From the NCBI GenBank assembly GCA_900542805.1, contig UQOW01000001.1, forward strand, positions 62,001 through 126,000: DNA of 64,000 nt, in the 5' to 3' direction. The DNA is from an uncultured Sutterella sp. (lineage in GTDB: Bacteria; Pseudomonadota; Gammaproteobacteria; Burkholderiales; Burkholderiaceae_F). The position numbers and the translations under genes are program-made. Below the pieces are notes generated by a model. It was not told where the DNA came from, did not search any database, and saw nothing but the letters and a program-made list of their open reading frames with translations. Below, in pieces: positions 18,331 through 27,416 of the stretch. The first letter of the stretch is position 1. Each line of letters opens with the position of its first letter.

Positions 18331-18662
18331 TGAAAGGTAATTTTCAGGGACTTCTTGCCCAAGCGCAGAAGATGCAGCAAAACATCGAGCGTGCCCAGGC
18401 CGAGCTCGGCAATATGGAGGTTGTCGGTGAGGCCGGTGCCGGCATGGTCAAAATTACGATGACCTGCAAGCATGAGGCTAAGAAGGTTCAAATCGATCCG
18501 AGCGTCTTTTCCGGTGAGCCCGATGATCGGGAAATGCTCGAAGACCTGATTGCCGCGGCGTTAAACGATGCGGCACACAAGGTCACGGAGACAGCGGAAG
18601 CGAAGATGCGGTCTGTCACGGCCGGCATGCCCTTGCCTCCGGGAATGAAGCTTCCGTTCTAA
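18327..18662 (+). CDS. ybaB: YbaB/EbfC nucleoid-associated protein
   Basis: A 111-residue DNA-binding protein of the YbaB family, forming dimers that bind and bend DNA. Core features: LLAQAQKMQQNIERAQAEL helix, VVGEAGAGMVKITM strand region and VQIDPSVF. AAAAAGGAAAG precedes the start, with a choice between ATG 18327 and 18330. The dnaX-ybaB pairing is conserved in proteobacteria; the usual third gene recR is missing and uppP takes its place. Confidence 0.95.
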   Translation: MMKGNFQGLLAQAQKMQQNIERAQAELGNMEVVGEAGAGMVKITMTCKHEAKKVQIDPSVFSGEPDDREMLEDLIAAALNDAAHKVTETAEAKMRSVTAGMPLPPGMKLPF

Positions 18663-18683
18663 TCGCCTCGGGAATACTTTTTC

Positions 18684-19505
18684 ATGCATTGGATTGAAGC
18701 CGTACAGGCGGTTTTCCTCGGCATTGTCGAGGGATTAACGGAGTTTTTGCCGATTAGTTCCACAGGGCACCTGATTGTCGCCGGTGCCGTTGTCCGTTTT
18801 AACGGTGAGGGAGCTGATACGTTTTTCGTCGCTATCCAAGCAGGCGCCATTTTGGCCGTGTGTTGGTATTACCGTGAACGGATTTTTTCCATCCTCAAAA
18901 ATCTTTTCCGCACGGGAAAAGATCAGCGCTTGGCCGTTAACACCGTTGTGGCGTTTATTCCGGCCGCCCTCATCGGTCTGATGCTTGCCAAAGCCATCAA
19001 GATGTACCTATTTAATCCGGTGACGGTGGCTGTGACACTCATTGTCGGCGGCGTTGTGATTTTGCTCGTTGAAAACATCAATATCCGGAAAGCGTGGACG
19101 CCGCGCGTCAAAACGATGGACGACATGTCCGTGAAAGATGCTTTCGGTGTGGGCTGTATGCAGTGCCTTGCCTTGATTCCGGGGATGAGCCGCTCGGGGG
19201 CCACGATTATCGGCGGGATGGTCCTAGGTTTATCACGCCGGGCCGCCACGGAATTTTCTTTCTTTTTATCGATTCCGACGATTTTCGGGGCAACGGTCTA
19301 CGACCTGTTTAAGAACTATGAGTCCTTAAGTGTCGAGATGGGTCCGGCCATTTTGCTCGGCGGCGTCGTCAGTTTCATCTCGGCCATTGTGGTCGTCAAG
19401 TGGCTCTTGGCCTTTGTCAGCCACAACGATTTTCGCGGGTTCGGCTGGTATCGAATCGTTTTCGGTTTGGTCGTGCTCTTTTTGGCTGCCGAAAGCTTCA
19501 TTTAA
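18684..19505 (+). CDS. uppP: Undecaprenyl-diphosphatase
   Basis: Inner-membrane phosphatase that recycles the undecaprenyl-PP lipid carrier for peptidoglycan and LPS synthesis. The 273-residue protein has about eight membrane helices and both family motifs: FLGIVEGLTEFLPISSTGHL near residues 10-30 and PGMSRSGATI near 172-182. It lies 21 bp after ybaB, so it probably belongs to the dnaX operon. Alias bacA. Confidence 0.96.
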   Translation: MHWIEAVQAVFLGIVEGLTEFLPISSTGHLIVAGAVVRFNGEGADTFFVAIQAGAILAVCWYYRERIFSILKNLFRTGKDQRLAVNTVVAFIPAALIGLMLAKAIKMYLFNPVTVAVTLIVGGVVILLVENINIRKAWTPRVKTMDDMSVKDAFGVGCMQCLALIPGMSRSGATIIGGMVLGLSRRAATEFSFFLSIPTIFGATVYDLFKNYESLSVEMGPAILLGGVVSFISAIVVVKWLLAFVSHNDFRGFGWYRIVFGLVVLFLAAESFI

Positions 19506-19512
19506 AATGGAA

Positions 19513-19534
19513 AAGCCGGCGGGTTCGCCGGCTT
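19513..19534 (-). terminator. Hairpin between uppP and argH (terminator, best for argH)
   Basis: AAGCCGGC/GCCGGCTT perfect 8-bp stem with a 6-nt loop. On the minus strand it is followed by TTCC; on the plus strand no T-tract follows. It lies between convergent genes and may serve both. Confidence 0.6.
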
Positions 19535-19561
19535 GACCGATTCACACAAAAAGCGCCCAGG

Positions 19562-21019
19562 TCAGATCTCGGCAGCGCCTTTCGATTTGTCGATTGCATC
19601 ACGATCGGAGAAAATCGCCTCCCAGCGTTTGACCTGATGCATCACCTGCGTCGGAGCCGTTCCGCCTAGGTGGTTGCGCGCTGACAGAGACCCTTCCAAG
19701 GTCAAAACAGCGTAAACATCTTTGTCGATGCGCGGCTCAAAACTTTGTAATTCCTCAAGAGGCAATTCCGACAAGTCTTTGCCCTCGGCACTTGCCTTGC
19801 GAACGACCCGTCCGACCACATCGTGTGCCGTACGGAAGGGAATACCTTTTCGGACCAAATAGTCAGCCAGGTCCGTTGCCGTCGGATAGCCGGCGCAGGC
19901 GGCTTCTCGCATTTGTCGGCGATTGATCTCAACGCCGGGCATCATTTCCACAAAAGCGCGCAGGGTGTCTTTGACCGTGTCGACGGCATCGAAAAGCGGT
20001 TCTTTATCTTCTTGCAAGTCTTTGTTGTAAGCAAGAGGAAGTCCTTTAATGAGCATCGTCAGACTCATTAAGTCTCCGACGACGCGAGAACACTTGCCGC
20101 GAGCCGTTTCCGGAACGTCCGGATTTTTCTTTTGCGGCATAATGGAGCTACCGGTCGTGAAGCGATCGGGAAGCCGAATAAACGAGAAGCGCTGACTCAT
20201 CCAGTAGATTAGTTCTTCGGAAAGCCGCGAGATGTGCACCATGACAAGGCTCGCGGCGGCGGAAAACTCAATACCGAAATCACGGTCGCTGACGGCATCT
20301 AGGGAATTTTGGGCCACGGCCTCAAAGCCTAAAAGGCGTGCTGAGTATTCGCGATCGATCGGATAGGTCGTTCCGGCCAGGGCGGCAGCACCCAACGGGG
20401 AGCAGTTGACACGGTGCCGTAAATCGAGCATGCGCTCTCTGTCGCGCTCGAACATCTCGACGTACGCGAGCATATGGTGGCCGAACGTTACAGGCTGCGC
20501 CACTTGCATGTGCGTAAAGCCCGGCATGACGGTGTCATATTCTTTTTGAGCCTGAGCGACAAGAACGTGCTGCAAGGCATCGATCAGACGCACGATAGCA
20601 TCGATTTCGCCTCTTAAATAAAGACGGATGTCGGTCGCGACTTGATCGTTTCGGCTGCGTCCCGTGTGAAGGCGTTTCCCGGCATCACCGATAAGTTGCG
20701 TGAGCCGAGCTTCGATATTTAAGTGCACGTCTTCAAGTTCTAATTGCCAAACAAACTTACCGGTTTTGATTTCTTCGGAAATCTGCGCCATACCGCGACG
20801 AATATCGGCTAAATCGTTCTTCGTGAGAATGCCGCAGTGTTCGAGCATCGCGGCGTGGGCTAAAGACCCGGCGATGTCTGCCTGTGCCATGCGCTTATCA
20901 AAGCTGACCGATTGTGTATAGCGCAGGACAAAGTCGGCAACGGGTTCGGAAAAACGCCCGGACCATGCCTTGCTCTTGGCGTGTAACGGATCAACGGAAT
21001 TGTTGTGGTCTTCTTGCAT
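19562..21019 (-). CDS. argH: Argininosuccinate lyase
   Basis: Last step of arginine synthesis: argininosuccinate to arginine plus fumarate. The protein has 485 residues, with the lyase signature [25 protein letters not shown] near residue 117 and the active-site [11 protein letters not shown] segment. The N-terminus (KAWSGRF) is family-like about 17 residues after ATG 21019. It faces hemC divergently; a hairpin with a T-tract lies 42-67 bp upstream of the start within its leader. Confidence 0.97.
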   Translation of the reverse strand: MQEDHNNSVDPLHAKSKAWSGRFSEPVADFVLRYTQSVSFDKRMAQADIAGSLAHAAMLEHCGILTKNDLADIRRGMAQISEEIKTGKFVWQLELEDVHLNIEARLTQLIGDAGKRLHTGRSRNDQVATDIRLYLRGEIDAIVRLIDALQHVLVAQAQKEYDTVMPGFTHMQVAQPVTFGHHMLAYVEMFERDRERMLDLRHRVNCSPLGAAALAGTTYPIDREYSARLLGFEAVAQNSLDAVSDRDFGIEFSAAASLVMVHISRLSEELIYWMSQRFSFIRLPDRFTTGSSIMPQKKNPDVPETARGKCSRVVGDLMSLTMLIKGLPLAYNKDLQEDKEPLFDAVDTVKDTLRAFVEMMPGVEINRRQMREAACAGYPTATDLADYLVRKGIPFRTAHDVVGRVVRKASAEGKDLSELPLEELQSFEPRIDKDVYAVLTLEGSLSARNHLGGTAPTQVMHQVKRWEAIFSDRDAIDKSKGAAEI

Positions 21020-21060
21020 AGGAATACGAAAAAAAAGAAGGTCAAAGTCTCAGCCTGCTT

Positions 21061-21086
21061 AAAAAAGAGGGGAGCTAAGAAGCTCC
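21061..21086 (-). promoter_or_regulatory. Terminator-like hairpin in the argH leader
   Basis: On the minus strand GGAGCT-TCTT-AGCTCC is followed by CCTC and six T, about 42 bp before the argH start. It could be an attenuator-like element of argH or a terminator of upstream antisense transcription. No leader peptide rich in Arg codons was seen. Confidence 0.35.
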
Positions 21087-21266
21087 GTTATTGTAATGGG
21101 AAGAGAAACAGGTCAAAACCTAACGTCTCGAAAAGGCGCCCAATCTTCTGACTTGCATCGCTCCGAACAAGATGGCAAGAAGGACGTCGTTTGCTTTTCG
21201 GTAAAATTTCACGTCGTTTTGAGACCGTTCAAATTGACGGTTTTGCGGGAAGGATTCAAAAGTACA

Positions 21267-22208
21267 ATGGAAAAACAATCAATCGTCATCGTCAGTCGCG
21301 AAAGTGCTCTTGCTTTATGGCAGTCTAAGCACGTTCAGTCGTTACTTCAGGCGCACTATCCGACCGAAGATGTTTCGATTCTCGGCATCACAACGCGAGG
21401 CGATCGGATTCTCGATAAGAAACTGTCGCTTATCGGCGGTAAAGGACTTTTTGTCAAAGAACTCGAGACAGCTATGCAAGAGGGGAGAGCGGACCTTGCG
21501 GTTCACTCCCTCAAAGATGTTCCGATGCAGTTGCCCTCAGGTTTTTCTTTAGCCTGCGTGACGGTGCGTGAAGATCCGCGTGATGTCTTTGTCAGTTCCC
21601 GATTTGCCTCTTTAGAGGATATGCCCGAGGGGGCTGTTGTCGGAACTTCAAGTTTGAGACGCGAATTGATGCTCAAAAACCGGTATCCGCACCTTATCGT
21701 CCGGTCCGTGCGCGGTAATGTCGGAACGCGGTTAAGTAAATTGGATGCCGGACAGTTCGATGCGTTGATTATGGCCGGAGCTGGTCTGAAACGGCTTGGT
21801 TTTTCCGATCGTATCCGTCAGTGGATTCCGGCCGAAGTGAGTCTTCCGGCCCCCGGACAAGGAGCCCTCGGGATTGAAATTCGTTCGGACGATGAGAAAT
21901 TAGGTCGGATTGTCGCATTTCTCAATGACGAAAAAACGCGAGCGGCTTGTGCGGCCGAGCGCGCTGTCAGTCGTGCTTTGGGAGGCTCTTGCCAGGTGCC
22001 GCTTGCTGCGTATGCTGTCGATCGGGGCGGCAGTCTTTGGCTTCGGGCTCTTGTCGGAGATCATCGAACGGGGCGCATGCTCTTTGCTCAAGACTGTGCC
22101 CAGTACGCACAGGCCGAAGATCTTGCTTCGCGCGTTGTCGGGCAACTATTAAAGCAGGGCGCACAAGAAGTCCTGGATGCCGTTTTGTCGGAGACGCGTA
22201 CGAAATGA
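21267..22208 (+). CDS. hemC: Porphobilinogen deaminase (hydroxymethylbilane synthase)
   Basis: Joins four porphobilinogen units into hydroxymethylbilane for haem synthesis. The product from ATG 21267 is 313 residues, the same as in E. coli; GGGAAGGA lies upstream. The dipyrromethane cofactor Cys is in GGSCQVP, and DLAVHSLKDVP, EDPRDVF and GTSSLRR motifs are intact. An in-frame extension to 21096 is not credible. The stop overlaps the hemD start (ATGA). Confidence 0.97.
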   Translation: MEKQSIVIVSRESALALWQSKHVQSLLQAHYPTEDVSILGITTRGDRILDKKLSLIGGKGLFVKELETAMQEGRADLAVHSLKDVPMQLPSGFSLACVTVREDPRDVFVSSRFASLEDMPEGAVVGTSSLRRELMLKNRYPHLIVRSVRGNVGTRLSKLDAGQFDALIMAGAGLKRLGFSDRIRQWIPAEVSLPAPGQGALGIEIRSDDEKLGRIVAFLNDEKTRAACAAERAVSRALGGSCQVPLAAYAVDRGGSLWLRALVGDHRTGRMLFAQDCAQYAQAEDLASRVVGQLLKQGAQEVLDAVLSETRTK

Positions 22209-22990
22209 TACGGGCACCTCGCTTGATTTTGACGCGTCCGCAAAAGGAATCGGAACGATTAGCCCGAGAACTTACGGGGCTGTCTACGTGGATCTGGCCG
22301 GCTTTTTCGTTTGTCGCTCCGAGCGACACCGAGACCGTGAATCGGACACTTTCGGATGTATCGCGATTTGACGCCTTTTTGTTTATCAGCCCGACGGCGG
22401 TTTCCTTTGCGCACGCCCGAATGCCGAACATCCCCGAAAGTGTCACGGTCTGTTGCGCCGGGGCGGCGACGGCTCGTGCCGTGCAAAAAGCTTGGGGCGC
22501 CTCGGTCCGAATCCTTTGCCCGGAAGGCAAGGTGCCATCTTCCGGTAGTGAATCGCTTTTTAAGGCGATGAAAGACAGGGGGCTGCCGAGATCGCTTTTG
22601 ATTTTCCGAGCTCAAAGCGGACGGGAGTGGCTTTCCGAGCAACTGGCCGATGCCGGCGTACACATCGAAAAGCTATGTGTCTATGAGCGCATTCCCTTTA
22701 CCATGGATTTCGAGAAAAAAGAGGCGCTCAAACAGTCGATGCAAACGGAATATCCCGTCTTGCTCCTGACAAGTACCGAAGCCGTCGGTGTTTTTAAGCA
22801 AGCGCTTGAGGGGATTCCCGAAGCCTTTATGTGGCTGCAGTCGGGAGGTGTTCTGACGGTTCATCCGCGTTGCGTACAGGCGCTCGAGCAATCCGGGTTC
22901 GGGAACGTGACACTCGCAAGCGATTCAGATCCGAAAACCCTGGCTCGGGCTCTTAAGTCACTAGCCGGCGACGGGAACCGGGTCCTTTGA
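22205..22990 (+). CDS. hemD: Uroporphyrinogen-III synthase
   Basis: Closes and rearranges hydroxymethylbilane to uroporphyrinogen III. The family is poorly conserved; recognition rests on the position (4-bp overlap after hemC), length (261 residues) and the motifs LILTRPQ at the N-terminus, FISPTAV, and LLTSTEAV in the second half. Its last 30 bp overlap the convergent ybaK-type gene. Confidence 0.92.
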   Translation: MIRAPRLILTRPQKESERLARELTGLSTWIWPAFSFVAPSDTETVNRTLSDVSRFDAFLFISPTAVSFAHARMPNIPESVTVCCAGAATARAVQKAWGASVRILCPEGKVPSSGSESLFKAMKDRGLPRSLLIFRAQSGREWLSEQLADAGVHIEKLCVYERIPFTMDFEKKEALKQSMQTEYPVLLLTSTEAVGVFKQALEGIPEAFMWLQSGGVLTVHPRCVQALEQSGFGNVTLASDSDPKTLARALKSLAGDGNRVL

Positions 22991-23443
22991 GACATCGACC
23001 CAACCGACTGCTTCGGCACTTTCTTCCAGTTCTTTGAGTGTCAGGTCCACGGCACTGTGAGCCGTGCCGCAGGCGGGAAAGATTTTCTCGTAGCGCTTAA
23101 GAGACTGGTCTAAATACACGCTGCAACCCTCTTTGACGCCGAACGGGCAGACGCCTCCCATCGGGTGTCCCGTGTAGTTTTCAACGGCTTCGTGGGCAAT
23201 CATGCTCGCTTTGGTGTGAAAGGTCGCTTTAAATTTTTTGTTGTCGATGCGGGCATCTCCGGCGGCAACAACCAAAACGGGTTTGCCGTCGACCAAAAAG
23301 GCCAGTGTCTTTGCAATATTGCCCGGTGCGCACCCTAATGCATGTGCGGCCGTCTCCACTGTCGGTGTCGGCTCATCGCAAATACGTATTTTGTCTGATA
23401 AGTTGTGGCGCGCGAGTTGCGCTTTTGCAGATTCAAAACTCAA
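22961..23443 (-). CDS. YbaK/ProX-type aminoacyl-tRNA deacylase
   Basis: A 160-residue YbaK/EbsC-fold protein that probably hydrolyses mischarged tRNA (Cys-tRNA-Pro or similar). Recognisable parts are GNIAKTLAF with the conserved Lys near residue 45, VVAAGDARID and GVCPFGV. Subfamily and thus specificity cannot be fixed from sequence reading. It is divergent from nadE and convergent with hemD, with a 30-bp coding overlap at the hemD end. Confidence 0.9.
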   Translation of the reverse strand: MSFESAKAQLARHNLSDKIRICDEPTPTVETAAHALGCAPGNIAKTLAFLVDGKPVLVVAAGDARIDNKKFKATFHTKASMIAHEAVENYTGHPMGGVCPFGVKEGCSVYLDQSLKRYEKIFPACGTAHSAVDLTLKELEESAEAVGWVDVSKDPVPVAG

Positions 23444-23508
23444 GAAAACACTCCTTAAAAGGGTTGTGGCTACAATTGTCCCGCCTCAAAACGAAAGGAC
23501 AAACAATC

Positions 23509-25017
23509 ATGTTAGGCGTTTCAATATTTCAAATCAATGCGTCTGTCGGCGATTTTCGGACAAATGCCGAGAAATTGCAGGAAGCGTCTTTGCGTGCTCG
23601 CGAGGAAGGCGCCGGTCTTCTTGTTGCTCCGCTGGGCGCTTTAACCGGGTATCCGGTGGAAGGTTTTTCCCGACGCGCGGAATTTTTGCTTCGTCAAAAG
23701 GAAGCCTTTACGACACTGGTTCCGAAGCTTGCCGTCCCGGCTCTGTTCGGGATGACTCCGGGGCTCGTCCTTGTGGAAAACGGCACAAATCGTCTGGTTG
23801 TTCCCGGGGAAGTGGTTGAAATTGCCGGAACGCGCTTCGGGATTCTGTCGCAAATCGATTCGCTACCCGATTCCGTTTCCGATATGAAATTGCGCGGAGC
23901 TGAGGCTGTGTTGGTGGTCGCCGCAGATCCGTTTAAACGTGGGCGACCCGAAGCGCGTCTGAACTTAGTGAGTCAGGTCGCCCGAAAGCTCGCACTTCCG
24001 ATTCTTTTTGTCAACCTTGCGGGCGGCGCCGACGTATGGGTTTTTGACGGCGCCAGTTTTGTCGTCAATCGCGACGGGGCCTGTACGGCTCGTCTCGCGC
24101 GCTCGGCCGAGGACTTTAAGACCGTGGATTTGGTCGGAACGAAGGCACTCGACGCTCCCCCGACCGATGAGCTCGGGGATCTTTACGATGCCCTGGTTCT
24201 CGCACTTGGCGACTATGTGCATAAGAACGGCTTTAAAAGCGTACAACTCGGGCTGTCCGGCGGAATTGACAGTGCCTTGGTCGCGACGATTTGCGCCGAC
24301 GCTTTGGGACCGGAAAATGTTCATGCGCTCATGATGCCGACGCGCTACACGACGGATTTAAGCTTGACGGAAGCGGAAAAACTCGCGAAAAACCTCGGTA
24401 TCCACTACACCACTCGTCCGATCGGGGCTCTCTTTGATGCGTATCGCAAGGAGCTTTCGGAGGATTTTGCAGGGACGACTTGGGATGCCACGGAAGAAAA
24501 CCTTCAGGCGCGCATCCGCGGAAATCTTTTGATGGCCTACGCCAATAAGTTTGGGCGTCTTGTCATTGCCACAAGCAACAAGAGCGAGTCGGCGGCCGGG
24601 TACGCGACGCTTTACGGCGATACAACAGGCGCATTCGAAGCAATCTCTGATGTCTACAAGACCGATGTCTGGGAGCTTGCCCGATACCGCAATGTACGAG
24701 CCGGGCGAGAACTCATTCCCGAAAGTATTATTTCGAGAGCGCCCTCGGCCGAATTGCGCGAAGGACAGAAGGATTCGCAAAGTCTTCCGGAGTATCCGGT
24801 TTTAGATGCTGTCTTACGTCTTTATGTCGATCAGGGAAAATCGGTATCCGAAATCGTTAAGGCCGGATTTGATCGAGCCTTGGTCGAGCGCATCGTCCGC
24901 ATGACACACCGAGCGGAATTTAAGAGACGCCAGTGTCCGATTGGGGCACGCGTCAGTGACGTGGCGTTCTCGGGTCCGGTTTGGAATTATCCGATGACTG
25001 TTAAATTAGAAAAATAA
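23509..25017 (+). CDS. nadE: NAD+ synthetase with degenerate glutaminase domain
   Basis: A 502-residue two-domain NadE. The C-terminal synthetase domain is intact: PP-loop LGLSGGIDSALVA (248-258), MPTRYTT, ATSNKSE and YGDTTGAFE. The N-terminal nitrilase-like domain (about 1-215) keeps the fold (LTGYP near 45-49, GGADVWVFDG 172-181) but has lost the triad. PELALTGYP reads PLGALTGYP, so Glu is Leu42. The Lys-bearing segment is deleted. LICED reads LSQID, so Cys is Gln115. It probably uses free ammonia rather than glutamine (inference). Start at 23509 follows AAAGGA; TACAAT at 23471-23476 may be the -10. argF follows 9 bp later. Confidence 0.93.
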   Translation: MLGVSIFQINASVGDFRTNAEKLQEASLRAREEGAGLLVAPLGALTGYPVEGFSRRAEFLLRQKEAFTTLVPKLAVPALFGMTPGLVLVENGTNRLVVPGEVVEIAGTRFGILSQIDSLPDSVSDMKLRGAEAVLVVAADPFKRGRPEARLNLVSQVARKLALPILFVNLAGGADVWVFDGASFVVNRDGACTARLARSAEDFKTVDLVGTKALDAPPTDELGDLYDALVLALGDYVHKNGFKSVQLGLSGGIDSALVATICADALGPENVHALMMPTRYTTDLSLTEAEKLAKNLGIHYTTRPIGALFDAYRKELSEDFAGTTWDATEENLQARIRGNLLMAYANKFGRLVIATSNKSESAAGYATLYGDTTGAFEAISDVYKTDVWELARYRNVRAGRELIPESIISRAPSAELREGQKDSQSLPEYPVLDAVLRLYVDQGKSVSEIVKAGFDRALVERIVRMTHRAEFKRRQCPIGARVSDVAFSGPVWNYPMTVKLEK

Positions 25018-25026
25018 GGGAAAAGA

Positions 25027-25938
25027 ATGGCTTTACTACGACATTTTTTAAAACTTGCCGATTTCAGCGCCGAAGAACTTGAGCATATGCTTCAAAGGGC
25101 TCTTTGGATCAAAGCGCGTCAGAAGGCCGGGAACCCCTATGAGCCTTTCCACGGAAAAGTTCTCGCGATGATTTTCGAGAAGGCGAGCACCCGCACGCGC
25201 GTGTCTTTTGAAACGGGCTTTTACCAAATGGGCGGCAATGTGGTGAACCTGACCAGTCAGGGCTCGCAGCTCGGACGTTCCGAATCAATCGAAGATACGG
25301 CTCGCGTTATCAGTCGCATGGTCGACCTGGTGATGATTCGCACCTTCGGTCAGGACCGCCTTGTGGCATTTGCTCAAAATAGCCAAGTGCCTGTGATTAA
25401 CGGTCTGACGAACGAATACCACCCCGTACAAATCATGACTGATATCCTGACCTTCATGGAGCATAAAGGGCCGATTCGCGGCAAGAAGGTCGCTTGGATC
25501 GGAGACGCTAACAACATGAGCTATTCGTGGCTCGAGGCGGCCAAGATTTTGGGCTTTGAGATTATGCTGGCTATCCCGGAGGGCTATCCGATTGATACGA
25601 GTTTGATTCCGGCCGGTGACTACTACACCGTCACACGCGATCCGATTGAAGCCGCGAGGGGGGCCGATTTGGTGACAACCGACGTTTGGACCTCGATGGG
25701 CTTTGAAAAAGAAAACGAGAAGCGCCGGCATGATTTTGCCGCGTTCCGGGTCAACGACACCGTCATGGCCGCAGCCGATTCCCATGCGCTTTTCATGCAC
25801 TGCTTGCCGGCGCATCGCGGCGAGGAAGTGACAGCCTCGGTTATCGACGGGCCGCAGTCTGTCGTCTGGGACGAAGCGGAAAATCGCTTGCATGCCCAAA
25901 AAGGCATCATGGAGTATTGCCTCCTGGGGGCGGTTTAA
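25027..25938 (+). CDS. argF: Ornithine carbamoyltransferase
   Basis: Forms citrulline from ornithine and carbamoyl phosphate. The 303-residue protein has FEKASTRTR (carbamoyl-phosphate binding), MHCLPAHRGEE (the ornithine-side Cys) and HPVQ where most homologues have HPTQ or HPCQ. AAGGGAAAAG precedes the start. It lies between nadE and a pseudouridine synthase in a tight operon, apart from argH at 19.6 kb. Confidence 0.97.
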   Translation: MALLRHFLKLADFSAEELEHMLQRALWIKARQKAGNPYEPFHGKVLAMIFEKASTRTRVSFETGFYQMGGNVVNLTSQGSQLGRSESIEDTARVISRMVDLVMIRTFGQDRLVAFAQNSQVPVINGLTNEYHPVQIMTDILTFMEHKGPIRGKKVAWIGDANNMSYSWLEAAKILGFEIMLAIPEGYPIDTSLIPAGDYYTVTRDPIEAARGADLVTTDVWTSMGFEKENEKRRHDFAAFRVNDTVMAAADSHALFMHCLPAHRGEEVTASVIDGPQSVVWDEAENRLHAQKGIMEYCLLGAV

Positions 25939-26708
25939 TGGGCGTTGACGCCGGTTCGGAACTTGTTCGTATCAGTAAACGCATGAGTGAACTCGGCCTT
26001 GCGAGTCGTCGCGAGGCCGACGCGTGGATTGCAGCGGGCCTTGTGAAGGTAAACGGCCGGACGGCGCAACTCGGAGAAAAAATCCGATCCGATGCAACGA
26101 TTACCGTCGATCGGGTCGCGCAGCGCGAACAGGCATCGCGCGTGACGATTCTGATTCACAAGCCGGTTGGCTACGTAAGCGGCCAAGCCGAAGACGGGTA
26201 TCTGCCGGCTCGTGTTCTTGTTACGCCGGAAAATCATTGGGCGGGCGATACGTCGACGCGGCGTTTTTCGACTGCTCAACTCAAAAGTCTGGTTCCGGCC
26301 GGGCGCCTTGACATTGATTCGGTCGGACTCCTTGTTTTAACGCAAGACGGGCGTGTAGCCAAGACTCTGATTGATGCCTCTTCCACCGTAGAAAAAGAAT
26401 ACATCGTGCGTGTTGCAGGTTCGGACGGACGAACCGGGCGGGAAGCTCTTTCGGAAAAGGGTTTAGCGCTTTTAAATCACGGACTTGCGCTGGACGGAAA
26501 GCCCCTTTTGCCCGCGAAAGTCTCTTGGCTTAACGAAAGCGAATTGCGCTTTATTTTGCAGGAAGGCAAAAAGCGGCAAATTCGTCGCATGTGCGAGTCA
26601 GTCGGCTTGCGTGTTTTACGCTTAAAACGCGTGCGTATCGGACAAGTACGCCTCGGAAAACTTCCGTACGGTAGGTGGCGGTATTTGTCGAACGGCGAGC
26701 ATTTTTAA
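25938..26708 (+). CDS. RsuA/RluB-F-type rRNA pseudouridine synthase
   Basis: A 256-residue enzyme with an N-terminal S4 RNA-binding domain (RISKRMSELGLASRREAD... VKVNG) and a catalytic domain with the active-site Asp in GRLDIDSVGLLVLTQDG and the EGKKRQIRRMCE motif. The start at 25938 shares one base with the argF stop (TAATG), preceded by GGGGG. It most resembles the RluF group that modifies 23S rRNA, but the exact target is not certain. Confidence 0.9.
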   Translation: MGVDAGSELVRISKRMSELGLASRREADAWIAAGLVKVNGRTAQLGEKIRSDATITVDRVAQREQASRVTILIHKPVGYVSGQAEDGYLPARVLVTPENHWAGDTSTRRFSTAQLKSLVPAGRLDIDSVGLLVLTQDGRVAKTLIDASSTVEKEYIVRVAGSDGRTGREALSEKGLALLNHGLALDGKPLLPAKVSWLNESELRFILQEGKKRQIRRMCESVGLRVLRLKRVRIGQVRLGKLPYGRWRYLSNGEHF

Positions 26709-26770
26709 GCCCGAGGTTTTGAAGGTCTCGATTTATAATTGACGTCATCGATACGGAGGGTGACGAACTT

Positions 26771-27340
26771 ATGGATTCCTCACAGTTAAACGACGATGAA
26801 GAGGAAGTCAAACTTCCCGGATTGCCGCCCAATACGAAAAACTACATGACACCGGCTTGCTACAGGCGTCTTTTGGACGAGCGCGAAAAGCTCGTGAATG
26901 TGGAGCGCCCGGCGATGGTCAATGTCGTCAGTTGGGCTGCCAGTAACGGCGACCGAAGCGAAAACGGCGACTACCTGTACGGCAAACGCCGGTTACGTGA
27001 AATGGATCGGCGGATTCGTTTTCTCAATAAGCGCATTGAATCGGCTGAAGTGGTCGATCCGGCAACGCGTCCTCAAACCGACCAGATTTTCTTCGGCGCA
27101 ACAGTCGTTTACGAATCGCTTTCGGACCATACCGAACACACCGTTCGCATTGTCGGAATCGATGAGGCCGATCCCGAGCACGGTGACGTCAGTTGGGTCA
27201 GTCCCATTGCCCGTGTTTTCTTAAAGGCGCGCGAAGGCGACCAAGTAAAACTTCCGACGCCGGCGACCATCGATCATCCGGCGCACGTGGAGATTTTGGA
27301 AATTATCGAAGTGCGGTACGTCAACGAAAAGCCCGGCTAG
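26771..27340 (+). CDS. greB: Transcription elongation factor GreB
   Basis: A 189-residue secondary-channel factor that makes stalled RNA polymerase cleave backtracked RNA. The coiled-coil tip has the acidic residues in SENGDYLYGKRR, followed by LREMDRRIRFLNKRIE; the C-terminal FKBP-like domain has SPIARVFLKAREGD. The N-terminus is extended by about 25 acidic residues. GGAGGG lies 10 bp upstream and a TATAAT-like TATAATTG at about 26732 may be its -10. Confidence 0.95.
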   Translation: MDSSQLNDDEEEVKLPGLPPNTKNYMTPACYRRLLDEREKLVNVERPAMVNVVSWAASNGDRSENGDYLYGKRRLREMDRRIRFLNKRIESAEVVDPATRPQTDQIFFGATVVYESLSDHTEHTVRIVGIDEADPEHGDVSWVSPIARVFLKAREGDQVKLPTPATIDHPAHVEILEIIEVRYVNEKPG

Positions 27341-27380
27341 TCGTTTTACGTCTGACAAGACCGGGTTTTCGCCCTCAATG

Positions 27381-27408
27381 CAAAACCGCCGAATTTTCGG
27401 CGGTTTTG
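27381..27408. terminator. Bidirectional terminator between greB and rho
   Basis: A near-perfect palindrome, AAAACCGCCGAA/TTCGGCGGTTTT, with A- and T-runs at its arms, placed between convergent greB and rho. Confidence 0.85.
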
Positions 27409-27416
27409 TTAAGTGG

